Below are positions 17,021 to 25,701 of a DNA stretch of 64,000 bases, in pieces. The position numbers and the translations under genes were made by a program. Below the pieces are notes generated by a model that saw only the letters and a program-made list of their open reading frames with translations, was not told the origin of the DNA and did no database searches. Within the stretch, counting starts at the first letter, position 1, and every line of letters starts with the position of its first letter. Source of the stretch: Archangiaceae bacterium (GTDB lineage Bacteria > Myxococcota > Myxococcia > Myxococcales > Myxococcaceae); assembly GCA_016714225.1 (NCBI GenBank), contig JADJNS010000023.1:1-64000 (forward strand), read 5' to 3'.

Positions 17021-18702
17021 GGCGCCCTCCCGTAGCGGAACGCATCGCTGGCGGCGAGCTCGACCAGCAGCGAACGAAGTTGGTACCCCGAGTTGATGAA
17101 CGCGGTCTCGGCGACGCGCAGCGGCAGGAGCTCGGTGGTGAGCTCTACGTGACCGGCCGCCTGGCGGTAGAAGGTCTTGGTCATGCAGCGCATCACCCGC
17201 GGGTCGTTCTTGAGCAGCGCGGCGAGGCCCTTGGCGTCGGCGAAGCTCTTGCCGTCGATGACGCCCGAGGCGTCGACCGGCTTGCCGTGCTCGGTGGTGC
17301 GGTAGGCGCCCACCGCGTCGAAGTTCTCGAAGCCGAAGCCGATGGGGTCCATCAGCTTGTGGCAGGCCGAGCAGCTCACCGAGCTCATGTGCTGGGCCAC
17401 CTTCTCGCGGGTGGTGAGCACCTGGCCCACCGGCGGCTCGGGCAGGGTGGTGTTCACGTCGGGCGGCGGAGCGGCCACCGGCTGGCACAGCAGCTTCTCG
17501 CGCACCAGCTTGCCGCGCAGCGTGGGCGACGAGCTCACCGGGTGGGCCTTGAGCGCGAGGAAGGCGGCCTCGCCGAGAATGCCGGCCCGCGGCTGGTCGG
17601 CCTTGAGCTGCACCCGCTGCCAGCCCGATGCGGGCGCGGTGACGCCGTAGAGCTTCGCCAGCTTCGCGTCGACGTAGGTGTGGTCGGCGTCGAGCAGGTT
17701 GCGGAAGTCGCCGGTCAGCGCCTCGGCCTCGACCATGCGGTGCAGCTCTTCGCGCATCGAGGTGGCGAGCGTCTGGTCGAAGTCGGGGAAGGTGGTGGTG
17801 TCTTTGCCCAGGTGCTCGAGCTCGGACTCGTCGAACACCTCGTCGAAGAAGGCCGAGAGCGCCGGCTTCGCCGAGGCCTCATCGAGCAGCAGCCCCGCCT
17901 GCTCGCGCACTGAGTCGGCGGTGTCGAGCTTGCCGTTCTCGGCGGCGGTGAGCAGCGCGTCAGACGGGGTGGTGCCGGCGAGGAAGAACGAGAGCCGGCT
18001 CGCCAGCTCGTACGGCGTGAGCTTCACGTTGCCGCCTTCGGGCGTGCCCTTCTCGAAGCGGTAGAGAAACGCGGGCGACTGCAACAGGCCCGCGAGCGCG
18101 AACTCGACGCCGCGCGCGAACGAGCCGTACGCCATCGCCGCCGCGTGCTGCACGTTCGTCCACGTGGTGCGCTCGGCGGCGCTCAAGGGGCGGCGAAAGA
18201 GGCGGCGGCCGTAGCTGTCGAGGAACCTGCCGAAGCAGGCGTCGTCGATGGCGGTGGTGGGCGAGCAGCCGTAGTTGAGCGTGGCCACCTTGGCCGCGGC
18301 GTAGGCGTTGGTCTCGTACTGCTGGGCGGCCGAGGTCGACAGCTCGAGGGTCGACGCGCCGATCGCCGAGAGGCCGTTGATGGCCACGTCGCGCGGCGCG
18401 GTGACCGCGCCCGCCGCCGCAGTGCCCAACACGTCGCGAATCGCGTTCACGTAGTGCCACGAGAGCAGCAGCCGGCCCTGCAGCGGGGCCGGCACGAACG
18501 CGGGCAGCATCTCGGGCGGAATGACCGAGCCGCCGCCGGTGCCCATGCTGTCGCCGCCGCCGGTGCCGCCGGTGACGTCTCCTCCGCCGCTGCCGCCGGT
18601 CGAGGGGTTGACGGTGTCGCCGGGGTCGAGCGGAGACGGAATCGCAATCTCCCCGACGCACGAGATGCACCACACGAAGGTGAACAGAAGGACCGGGCGC
18701 AT
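17017..18702 (-). CDS. DUF1592/DUF1588/DUF1585 lipoprotein with cytochrome c motif (second paralogue)
   Basis: 561 residues from ATG 18702. The lipobox is CISC, then a Gly-rich linker (GGSGGGDVTGGTGGGDSMG). Domains in order: DUF1587-like (LLLSWHYVNAIRDVLG), DUF1595 (YGRRLFRRPLSAAERTTW), DUF1592 (LLQSPAFLYRFEKG; ELASRLSFFLAGTTPSDALL), DUF1588 (RAGILGEAAFLALKAHP; LRGKLVREKLLC) and DUF1585. The heme-type site is SCSACHKLMDPIGFGFENFD. It is the textbook member among the three paralogues in this window. Divergent from the expansin-like gene at 18883 across 180 bp. Confidence 0.87.
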   Translation of the reverse strand: MRPVLLFTFVWCISCVGEIAIPSPLDPGDTVNPSTGGSGGGDVTGGTGGGDSMGTGGGSVIPPEMLPAFVPAPLQGRLLLSWHYVNAIRDVLGTAAAGAVTAPRDVAINGLSAIGASTLELSTSAAQQYETNAYAAAKVATLNYGCSPTTAIDDACFGRFLDSYGRRLFRRPLSAAERTTWTNVQHAAAMAYGSFARGVEFALAGLLQSPAFLYRFEKGTPEGGNVKLTPYELASRLSFFLAGTTPSDALLTAAENGKLDTADSVREQAGLLLDEASAKPALSAFFDEVFDESELEHLGKDTTTFPDFDQTLATSMREELHRMVEAEALTGDFRNLLDADHTYVDAKLAKLYGVTAPASGWQRVQLKADQPRAGILGEAAFLALKAHPVSSSPTLRGKLVREKLLCQPVAAPPPDVNTTLPEPPVGQVLTTREKVAQHMSSVSCSACHKLMDPIGFGFENFDAVGAYRTTEHGKPVDASGVIDGKSFADAKGLAALLKNDPRVMRCMTKTFYRQAAGHVELTTELLPLRVAETAFINSGYQLRSLLVELAASDAFRYGRAP

Positions 18703-18882
18703 CGGCGATCGATACCGCGCGCCAGTTTTCCGAACAATTGAGCACGGTTGTTACCGCCCCCCCTGCCCACTGCGGTTACCAGGGCGGCGCGAGCAATCTC
18801 GAGCGATTCGCCGCGGGTCTCACCTCACCGCACGTGGTGAACGCGTTGCCCGCGGCCCGGCCCCTATGGTCGATTGCGCGCC

Positions 18883-19620
18883 ATGCGCCAGCTCCTCGTG
18901 TTTCTGTTGCTCGCCGCGTGCACCACCGAGGTCGGCCCCGGCGGCGGAACCGGCGGCGGCGGAGGCGAGCCGCTGACCGGCTTCGACCAGAAGTTCGAGG
19001 GCGGCCTGTTTCACCTCGGGCCCGTCGACTGGAGCGAGTCGCAGTGGCACAACGCCTGCGCGCCCGAGGGCGGCTACCTGCCCGCCGTGCGCCAGGCCGA
19101 GGGCACCCTGCTGGTCGGTTTGTGGAGCGGCGTGCCCAACGTGGCGAGCTACTGCGACGCGTGCATCTCGGTCACCACCGGCAAGGGCAAGACCGCGGTG
19201 CTGCGCGTGGTCACCTACGGCAGCACCACCGACAACAGCATCGACGTGAGCCAGGAGGCGTTCGACCTGCTGAACAGCGGAGAGAACCCGCGCGCGATGA
19301 CCTGGCAGTTCGCCCGGTGCCCCGACACCGGCAAGCTGATGTACGAGTTTCAGAGCGGCTCGAACGAGTGGTGGACGAGCCTCTGGGTGCGCAACGCGCG
19401 GGTGCCGCTCGCCAAGGTCGAGGTGAAGAGCAAGAACCACTCGAGCTTCGTGGCGCTCACCCGCGCCAGCGACGGCACGCTCACCGACGCGAAGGGCTTC
19501 GGCAAGGGCGACTTCACGCTGCAGCTCACTGGCGTCGACGGCAGCGTGGTCACCGACACCTTCACCTGGCCGTCGAACGGCATCGGCGGCGCGTTTCTCA
19601 CCGGGCAGGGCAACTTTTGA
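18883..19620 (+). CDS. Expansin-like lipoprotein (DPBB domain + CBM63-like domain)
   Basis: 245 residues from ATG 18883; TTG 18874 is an alternative. Lipobox LLAAC and a short Gly linker. Domain 1 (about 40-140) is a double-psi beta barrel of the expansin/RlpA type: ASYCDACISVTTGKGKTAVL and SIDVSQEAFDLL, with the Asp matching the expansin catalytic Asp of LDLSPxAF. Domain 2 (about 145-245) matches the expansin C-terminal carbohydrate-binding module: YEFQSGSNEWWTSLWVRNAR keeps the paired Trp of the binding face. The Asp-x-Tyr motif upstream of LDLSP is not conserved. Expansins loosen cellulose or peptidoglycan non-hydrolytically. Lipid anchoring suggests surface display or self-wall targeting. 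Confidence 0.82.
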   Translation: MRQLLVFLLLAACTTEVGPGGGTGGGGGEPLTGFDQKFEGGLFHLGPVDWSESQWHNACAPEGGYLPAVRQAEGTLLVGLWSGVPNVASYCDACISVTTGKGKTAVLRVVTYGSTTDNSIDVSQEAFDLLNSGENPRAMTWQFARCPDTGKLMYEFQSGSNEWWTSLWVRNARVPLAKVEVKSKNHSSFVALTRASDGTLTDAKGFGKGDFTLQLTGVDGSVVTDTFTWPSNGIGGAFLTGQGNF

Positions 19621-19760
19621 GTGGCGGCCTCGGGTTTGTGGCGAATGTGCCGCTCGGTAACGAACCCCTGAGGCGGGCGTGCGGCCGCAGTGACATCGGC
19701 GCACGTCACCGTTCGGTGCGTCCGTCGAAACTCCGCGCCCCTGGCCTTTGAAAGCACCGC

Positions 19761-19774
19761 GGCACGCTGGTTGC
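19761..19774 (+). promoter_or_regulatory. Candidate sigma-54 (-24/-12) promoter
   Basis: GGCACGCTGGTTGC has GG and GC separated by 10 bp and fits the TGGCAC-N5-TTGC consensus except for the first T. Transcription would start about 12 bp downstream, near the ATG at 19789, leaving almost no leader. That makes it either a leaderless transcript or a chance match. Confidence 0.35.
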
Positions 19775-19788
19775 TCAAGGCGCCGGAC

Positions 19789-20061
19789 ATGAAAATCACG
19801 CTCGAGAAGAACGGCGCGGTCACGATTCGCTTCGATGGGACGCTGGGCTTCCGCCAGGCGTTCGGGCTGCCCAAGCTCATCAACCTCTTCCCCAACCGCG
19901 CCAAGGTGAAGCTCGACTTCACCCACGCCAGCTGGGAGAGCGACGCGGCGGCGGCGGCGGTCATACCCGCGGTGGCTTCGACCCACCGCGCCACCGTCGA
20001 AGTGATGGGCCTCGAAGAGGCTCGCGCTCCGCGTCACCTGCGCGTCGTTCGCGCGGCCTGA
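19789..20061 (+). CDS. Small STAS-like protein
   Basis: 90 residues from ATG 19789; the upstream in-frame extension to 19690 has no family support. ITLEKNGAVTIRFDGTLGFR, then KVKLDFTHASWESDAAAAAV, follows the beta-alpha order of STAS domains, where a central Asp/Ser region follows the KLDF strand. There is no clear Shine-Dalgarno sequence. The next gene (HPF-like) starts 40 bp later with a good one (AAGGAGC), so the two probably form an operon. STAS proteins act as partner-switch antagonists or sensors. The phosphorylatable Ser would be in HASWES. Confidence 0.65.
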   Translation: MKITLEKNGAVTIRFDGTLGFRQAFGLPKLINLFPNRAKVKLDFTHASWESDAAAAAVIPAVASTHRATVEVMGLEEARAPRHLRVVRAA

Positions 20062-20101
20062 TTCACCGCCTTCACTCACGCAGTCCGAAAGGAGCAACGC
20101 C

Positions 20102-20404
20102 ATGACCGCACCGTACGAAGTGACCTACCGCAACATGTGGCCCTCGGACTCGCTCAACGCCTGCATTCGAATGGGCGCGAACAACCTGGCCGAGCTCCCG
20201 GTGCCGATGGACGCGTGCCGCGCCTGGTTCGAGCGGGGCACGCTCGACAGCGGCCTCAAGGTGCGCATCGAGGTCGTGTTCGGTGACACCCGCCTCGAGG
20301 CGAAGTGCTCGCTGCCTGCCCAGGCCGACCACTCCGAGGTGTGTGAGGTGGTCGACTCGACCCTGCGCGGTCTGCGCCGCGACGTGCTGCGCCGCGCGGC
20401 GTGA
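20102..20404 (+). CDS. HPF/RaiA-like ribosome-associated protein (divergent)
   Basis: 100 residues with a strong ribosome binding site (AAAGGAGC before ATG 20102). VTYRNMWPSDSLNACIRMGA resembles the start of hibernation-promoting factors (I.xRNM.PSDALE..IR..A..L). The end EVVDSTLRGLRRDVLRRAA resembles their last helix (A.D.A.D.L.RQLRR). The middle, RIEVVFGDTRLEAKCSLPA, fits the beta hairpin. HPF proteins bind the 30S decoding region and silence ribosomes under stress. Similarity is modest and no long C-terminal dimerisation domain is present, so a different role is possible. Confidence 0.55.
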   Translation: MTAPYEVTYRNMWPSDSLNACIRMGANNLAELPVPMDACRAWFERGTLDSGLKVRIEVVFGDTRLEAKCSLPAQADHSEVCEVVDSTLRGLRRDVLRRAA

Positions 20405-20453
20405 CGTTTTTGCAGTGAGCCGCCCGGGCGCGTTCGCTGTATGAGCGACGGCC

Positions 20454-21263
20454 ATGGTGCTTGCGTTCGCGGCTGTCGCGCTCACTGCTGCCCGCTTCAG
20501 CCTCGCGCTCCCCGAGTTGAACTCGGTCAAGCTCGAAGCCGGAGAGCTCGCGCTCTACTCGAGCCTGCTCTCGCAGAAGCTGCAGGCGCGCGGCGTGAAG
20601 GTCATCACCGCGCGCGACTTCTCGGCGGTGATGGGGCTCGAGCGGCAGAAGCAGCTGCTCGCCGCCGAAGGCTGCAGCGACTCGTGCATCACCGAGCTGG
20701 CCGCGGCGATGGGCGTCGACGCGATGGTGGTCGGCGACATCGGCAAGCCCGGCACCACCTACGCGCTCAGCTTCAAGGTGCTCGCCGCGCGCGACGCCAC
20801 CGTGCTGGCCCTCGACAGCGCGCAGGTCGCCAACGCCGACCTGATGGACGCGGCGCTCGACCACGCGGCGTGGTCGCTGCTGCAGCAGCTGAAGGCCACG
20901 CACCCCGAGCTCGAGCCCGGCCCCGAGCCGGGGGTGGCGAGCGCTGCGGGCCCCAGGCGCAGCTGGGCCATCGCTCCCGCGGCGGTCGCGGTGGCGACCC
21001 TGGCCGCCGGCGCGGTGGGGTTGCTGCTCGCGAACGGCCGCTACGAGCAGCTGCTCAAGGCGAGCACCGTCGGCGAGGCACAGCAGCTGCGCGACTCGGG
21101 CAAGACGCTGCAGCTGCTCGGCTGGGTGGGCGTGGGGGTGGGCGCCGCGGCGGCCGTCACCGCAGCGGTGCTGTTCGCGCTGGGCTCGCGCGCCCCGGTC
21201 ACCGCGTCGGTGTCGGTGGTGCCGGGCGGCGGCGGCCTGGCAGTGAGCGGAGCGTGGCCGTGA
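20454..21263 (+). CDS. Envelope protein with CsgG/FlgO-like N-terminal domain and two membrane segments
   Basis: 269 residues from ATG 20454. A hydrophobic leader (VLAFAAVALTAA) is followed by an alpha/beta domain, LYSSLLSQKLQARGVKVITA, then LAAAMGVDAMVVGDIGKPGT. This resembles the lipoprotein/ABC-TolB-like domain that looks up a protein-name set and sums its contributions. Two Ala/Val/Gly helices follow (about 165-190 and 220-245), then a short tail. The stop overlaps the GTG of the next lipoprotein (GTGA), so they are coupled. Function unknown. Confidence 0.65.
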   Translation: MVLAFAAVALTAARFSLALPELNSVKLEAGELALYSSLLSQKLQARGVKVITARDFSAVMGLERQKQLLAAEGCSDSCITELAAAMGVDAMVVGDIGKPGTTYALSFKVLAARDATVLALDSAQVANADLMDAALDHAAWSLLQQLKATHPELEPGPEPGVASAAGPRRSWAIAPAAVAVATLAAGAVGLLLANGRYEQLLKASTVGEAQQLRDSGKTLQLLGWVGVGVGAAAAVTAAVLFALGSRAPVTASVSVVPGGGGLAVSGAWP

Positions 21264-22414
21264 GGGCGCTGGGGCTGGCGCTCACGCTGGGGTGCTCGGC
21301 GTGCCTCGACTTCGACCGCGCCTACGACACCCGCGTGACGATGCTCGCGACCGGCGGTGCGGGCGGCGCGGCGGGCGGCAGCGCCGGCGGCACGGCAGGG
21401 GGCGGCGCGACCGCGGGAGGCAGCAGTGGCGGAGATGGCGGCGCCCTCACCCCGCTCGAGGTGCAGCAGGGCGACTCGGGCATTCTCTACGCCGTGTTCG
21501 GCTCGGCCAGCGCGCCCGCGGCCGTCGGCATCGACCGCGACGGCGCGGGGGTTCGCTTCGGCTTCTTCGCCGACGCGCCCTCGGGCAGCTGGCGCTACAC
21601 CGACCTCACCCCGCTGCTCACCGGCACCATCACTCCGTACGCGGCGCTCGGTGAATCTCCCACCAACTACTGGGTGCTCGACTCGGCCGGCTACGCCACC
21701 AACTTCACCGGGCCCACCACCTACAACCACTACGAGCGCGCGTGCGGCTACGACGCGGGCACCCACAACTACGCGCTCACCTTTGGCCGGAACCCGAGCG
21801 AGGTGTTGTTCGGCGGCGTGCACCGGCACGTGTGCCGCTACACCGCCAGCGGAGTTGCCACCCGGCTGAACGAGAACGTCGAGCTCGACGGTGGGGTCAT
21901 TCACGCGCTGTGGCTCGCGCCGGGAGACAAGGTCATCACGCTCGAGTCGGCGCCCGGAGTGAACGGGAGCGGCGCCGCGGTGGTCACCCTGCTCGACGGC
22001 GGCGAGCTGATTGGCGCCAGCCGCGGGCTGAAGGTGCGCGACGACCTCATCTGGGAGGCCACCCGCATCGCCGGCGCCTCGGCCGACGACTTCTGGGTGC
22101 TCGACGGCTACGACCGCGTGCTGCGCTACCTCGACGGTGGCGTGCTCGAGATGACCCCGTCGTACGCCGAAGACCGCTGGGCGATGCTGGTGCGGCCGCC
22201 CGCCGACGTGTGGCTGGTGGGCTCGACGGTGCGCCGCTTCGACGGCGCCGAGTGGAGGCTGATCGAGCTCGCGCTCCCCGGCGCGCCGCGGGAGTACAGC
22301 TGGCGCAGCATTCTCGAGGTGAGCCCCGGGCAGCTCGCCCTGGGCGGCCTGCGGCTCTCCCCCGACGGCGGAGTGCTCCCCGTCTATGTGCGCTTCGCCG
22401 CGCCAACGCCCTGA
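21260..22414 (+). CDS. Lipoprotein with Gly-rich linker and beta-propeller-like domain
   Basis: 384 residues from GTG 21260 (GTGA overlap with the upstream stop; GTG 21254 is an alternative). The lipobox is LGCSAC, then a linker GGAGGAAGGSAGGTAGGGAT. The rest has short repeats such as ILYAVFGSASAPAAVGIDRD, DDFWVLDGYDRVLRYLDGGV and ADVWLVGSTVRRFDGAEWR. These are Trp-containing sheets like the xxWxVG(xxG)xxxRW propeller lipoproteins found in Myxococcota. Likely a surface protein with no enzyme motif. Confidence 0.7.
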   Translation: MRALGLALTLGCSACLDFDRAYDTRVTMLATGGAGGAAGGSAGGTAGGGATAGGSSGGDGGALTPLEVQQGDSGILYAVFGSASAPAAVGIDRDGAGVRFGFFADAPSGSWRYTDLTPLLTGTITPYAALGESPTNYWVLDSAGYATNFTGPTTYNHYERACGYDAGTHNYALTFGRNPSEVLFGGVHRHVCRYTASGVATRLNENVELDGGVIHALWLAPGDKVITLESAPGVNGSGAAVVTLLDGGELIGASRGLKVRDDLIWEATRIAGASADDFWVLDGYDRVLRYLDGGVLEMTPSYAEDRWAMLVRPPADVWLVGSTVRRFDGAEWRLIELALPGAPREYSWRSILEVSPGQLALGGLRLSPDGGVLPVYVRFAAPTP

Positions 22415-22513
22415 ATCACTGGCCGTTTTCCCGCGCGCCGGGGGGGCCTACCTACATGGTAGCCGTTTCTGCTACACGGCCCGCGCCTCGTAGCACCAAC
22501 AGGAAACGGTCTC

Positions 22514-25500
22514 ATGCCCACCCGGTCCGCTGCACTGAAGCTGCTGTCCGTCTGCTTTCTCTCTCTCGCCGCTGCCTGTGACTGCAAGGGCACGCCGACC
22601 AAAGAGACAGAGGTCGTCATCGCCATCTACCCGCAGACCGCCACGGTCGGCATGGGAGAGGTGCAGCAGTTCGACGCCACGGTGCTCGGCACCGACGACC
22701 TGACGGTGAGCTGGAGCGTCGAAGAAGGCGAAGGCGGCGTGGTGAACGCCCAGGGCCGCTACCTCGCCCCGAACGTGACCGGCACCTTTCACGTGCGCGT
22801 GACCAGCAACGCCGACGCGATGAAGTCGGCGAGCGCGACGGTGACGGTGGTGAAGGCGGCGCCCAAGGTGGTGGTCAGCGTGAGCCCCGGCGCGGTGTCG
22901 CTGGTCGCCGGCCAGACCCAGCAGTTCATCGCCGCGGTCGCCGGCGGCGAGAGCACCGACGTGACCTGGAGCCTTCAAGAGAGCGGCGCGGCCGGCACCG
23001 TGACCGCCACGGGCCTGTACACCGCCCCGGCGACGCCAGGCACGTACCACGTGGTGGCGACCTCGGTGGCCGACACCACCGCGCACGCCGCCGCGACCAT
23101 CACCGTCACCGCCGCGCCGGTCATCACCCTCTCGGTCAACCCCTCGCAGCTGTCGCTCGGGGCCGGTCAGACCCAGCAGTTCAACGCCACGGTGATGGGC
23201 TCGACCGACACCGCGGTGACCTGGTCGGTGCAAGAGGCGATGGGCGGCACCCTGAGCAGCGGCGGCTTCTACACCGCGCCGGTGACGCCGGGCGTGTACC
23301 ACGTCGAGGCCAAGGCCCACGCCGACCCGTCGAAGACGGCGGTCGCCACCGTCACCGTGCTGCCGGTCACCGTGGTGGTGACTCCGGCCACCGCGCTGGT
23401 CGAAATCGGCGCGACCCAGCAGTTCACCGCGATGGTCGGCAACGCTTCGAACACCACCGTCACCTGGTCGCTGATGGAGGGCACCGTCTGCGGCACCGTG
23501 TCGAGCACCGGCCTGTACAACCCTCCGTCGACGCCGCGCACCTGCCACGTGGTGGCCACCGCCGCTGCGAACGGCACCACCACGGCGAGCGCGACCGTCG
23601 AGGTCATCAACCCGGTCATCGTTCGCATCACCCCGATGACCGTCACGCTGTCGATGAACCAGACCCAGCAGTTCACCGCGACCGTGATGGGCAGCACCAA
23701 CCAGGCGGTGACCTGGTCGGTGCGTGAAGGCGCGACCGGCGGCACCATCACCGCGGCCGGCCTCTACACCGCGCCCACCGTGGCGGCGCAGGGCGTGTTC
23801 CACGTGGTGGCGACGCCCCAGGCGAACCCGGCCAAGTCGGCCGAGGCCACCGTGACGGTGAACCCCGGCATCGGCGTGCAGGTGACGCCGCAGCTGGTCT
23901 CGCTCACCCCGAGCTCGACCCAGACCTTCGCCGCCACCGTGACCGGCACCGCCAACACCGCGGTGACCTGGGCGGTGCAGGAAGGTGCGGGCGGCGGCAC
24001 CATCACCGCGGCCGGCAAGTACACCGCGCCCGCGAGCAGCGGCACCTACCACGTGGTCGCCACCTCGGCGGCCGACACCACCAAGAAGGGCTTCGCCACT
24101 GTCATCGTGCTGGGCGCGCCGGTGAACGTCACCGGCATCGTCACCTACTCGGGCACCAAGACCGGCACCGTCTACGTGCTGCTCGCCTACGACGACGGCT
24201 CGCCCGGCATCGTCGGCACCAGCACCACGCTCAGCGGCGGCCAGGCCCCCTTCACCCTGCGCGGCATTCGCCAGCGCGGCAGCTTCACGGTGCGCGCGTT
24301 CATCGACACCCTGAGCTCGGGCATGTACCACCAGGCGGTCGACCCGTTCGGCACGGTCGACGTGACGGTGGGCAACTCGGGGCTCACCGGCGTGGTGGTG
24401 CCCGCGACCGACTCGACGTGGAACAAGTGGACCTCGCTGGCCACGCCCAGCATCGGGTTCGTGGCGCCCGGCGACGAGTCGGTGGCCGTCGGCTACTTCC
24501 CCGCGTGGGACAGCAACGGCAACGACGAGTGCAAGGACTACCGCATCTACTGGTCCGACCAGCCCATGGTGAGCGGCACCAACAACATCGGCTCGATGCT
24601 CATCACCGCCAACTCGCCTCGCGTGGCGGTGGTGCGCGGCCTCACCAACGGCCAGCGGCTGTACTTCACCATGACCTGCCCCGACGCGCTCTTGCTGGGC
24701 GGCTACGCCGCCGAGGTGGGCCCCATCACCGTCGGAGTGCCTGCGGGCGGCAACACCCTGAGCGGCGTGGTGAACGCGCCCGCGCTGCCCGGGAGCATCG
24801 TGCCCCCGCTGTACGTGCTGGCGCTCTCGGAGACCGGCACCCGCGGCTACCTGGCGCGCGTCGCCAGCCCCACCACCTCGCAGGCGTGGTCGATGCCCGG
24901 CGTGCAGAACGACCGGTACCAGGTCTTCGCCTTTCGCGACGTCGGCGGAGACGGCAAGCTCACGCCCACCGACCCGGCCACCTTCTTCGACCCGGTGCGC
25001 GTGACGGTGAGCGGCGGCGCGCAGTCGGCGCCGACCATCGACCTCTCGGCCGCCAATGGCGTGGCCACGGTCAGCACCGGCCACCTCAACGACACCGGCA
25101 CCCACAGCTACAGCCTGTTCTTCCGAATGCGCGCGAACCTGAAGCGCCCGGTGAAGGCGGCGCTGATCGCCGGCCCGAAAATCGCGGTGCCCTACGACCT
25201 GCCGCTCAACGAGACCGGCGGCGCGCGCCACGAGGTGAACATCTCACTCGCGAGCATCGCGCCCGCGGCCGGCGACACCTACTCGATTCAGGTGACCTAC
25301 AGCGACGGCACCAGCGAGACGCTGATGGCGGCGGTGAACGCGCTGCTGCCCACGCCCGAGGTGGTGAGCCCCACCTCTCCGGCGCCCACCACTCCGTCGT
25401 TCGACTGGAACCCGCTCAGCCCCAACCCGCCCTTCGCGTACACCACCAGCCTCGAGGTCTACGACTGGTCGTACCTCGCGCTCGGCAACCTGGCGCCGCT

Positions 25501-25672
25501 GCTCGGCTACGCCGACGACCTCGACAGCTCGGTCACCTTCCTCCTCTACTCCGACGTGCACCCCACCAAGGCCTCGCTGCAGTCGAGCCTGCTGCCCTAC
25601 TGGCTGCAGCTGACCTCGGAAGACCAGAAGCACAACTGGTCGCGCACGGTCACCACCTTCACCGTGCAGTGA
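22514..25672 (+). CDS. Multi-Ig-like-domain (Big_2 type) lipoprotein
   Basis: 1052 residues from ATG 22514, with AGGAAAC upstream; lipobox LAAAC. Six tandem Ig-like domains of ~90 residues follow (about 35-545), each with the pattern QQFxATVxG..xxVTWSxxEG, TAAGLYTAPxxxGxYHVVAT, xKxAxATVTV. After these come carboxypeptidase-regulatory-like beta domains (VTGIVTYSGTKTGTVYVLLA; LSGVVNAPALPGSIVPPLY) and a FnIII-like segment (GDESVAVGYFPAWDSNGN). Probably an elongated surface adhesin or scaffold. The Ig units are alike enough to recombine, so copy number may vary. Confidence 0.85.
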   Translation: MPTRSAALKLLSVCFLSLAAACDCKGTPTKETEVVIAIYPQTATVGMGEVQQFDATVLGTDDLTVSWSVEEGEGGVVNAQGRYLAPNVTGTFHVRVTSNADAMKSASATVTVVKAAPKVVVSVSPGAVSLVAGQTQQFIAAVAGGESTDVTWSLQESGAAGTVTATGLYTAPATPGTYHVVATSVADTTAHAAATITVTAAPVITLSVNPSQLSLGAGQTQQFNATVMGSTDTAVTWSVQEAMGGTLSSGGFYTAPVTPGVYHVEAKAHADPSKTAVATVTVLPVTVVVTPATALVEIGATQQFTAMVGNASNTTVTWSLMEGTVCGTVSSTGLYNPPSTPRTCHVVATAAANGTTTASATVEVINPVIVRITPMTVTLSMNQTQQFTATVMGSTNQAVTWSVREGATGGTITAAGLYTAPTVAAQGVFHVVATPQANPAKSAEATVTVNPGIGVQVTPQLVSLTPSSTQTFAATVTGTANTAVTWAVQEGAGGGTITAAGKYTAPASSGTYHVVATSAADTTKKGFATVIVLGAPVNVTGIVTYSGTKTGTVYVLLAYDDGSPGIVGTSTTLSGGQAPFTLRGIRQRGSFTVRAFIDTLSSGMYHQAVDPFGTVDVTVGNSGLTGVVVPATDSTWNKWTSLATPSIGFVAPGDESVAVGYFPAWDSNGNDECKDYRIYWSDQPMVSGTNNIGSMLITANSPRVAVVRGLTNGQRLYFTMTCPDALLLGGYAAEVGPITVGVPAGGNTLSGVVNAPALPGSIVPPLYVLALSETGTRGYLARVASPTTSQAWSMPGVQNDRYQVFAFRDVGGDGKLTPTDPATFFDPVRVTVSGGAQSAPTIDLSAANGVATVSTGHLNDTGTHSYSLFFRMRANLKRPVKAALIAGPKIAVPYDLPLNETGGARHEVNISLASIAPAAGDTYSIQVTYSDGTSETLMAAVNALLPTPEVVSPTSPAPTTPSFDWNPLSPNPPFAYTTSLEVYDWSYLALGNLAPLLGYADDLDSSVTFLLYSDVHPTKASLQSSLLPYWLQLTSEDQKHNWSRTVTTFTVQ

Positions 25673-25701
25673 GGCTCAGCCCGCCGTCTGGCGGGTGAAC
25701 G

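Noticed and set aside
22472..25231. Minus-strand open frame of 919 codons
   Set aside because: Antisense to the Ig-repeat lipoprotein; low-complexity Arg/Val/Gly/His peptide caused by the GC-rich third positions of the plus-strand gene.
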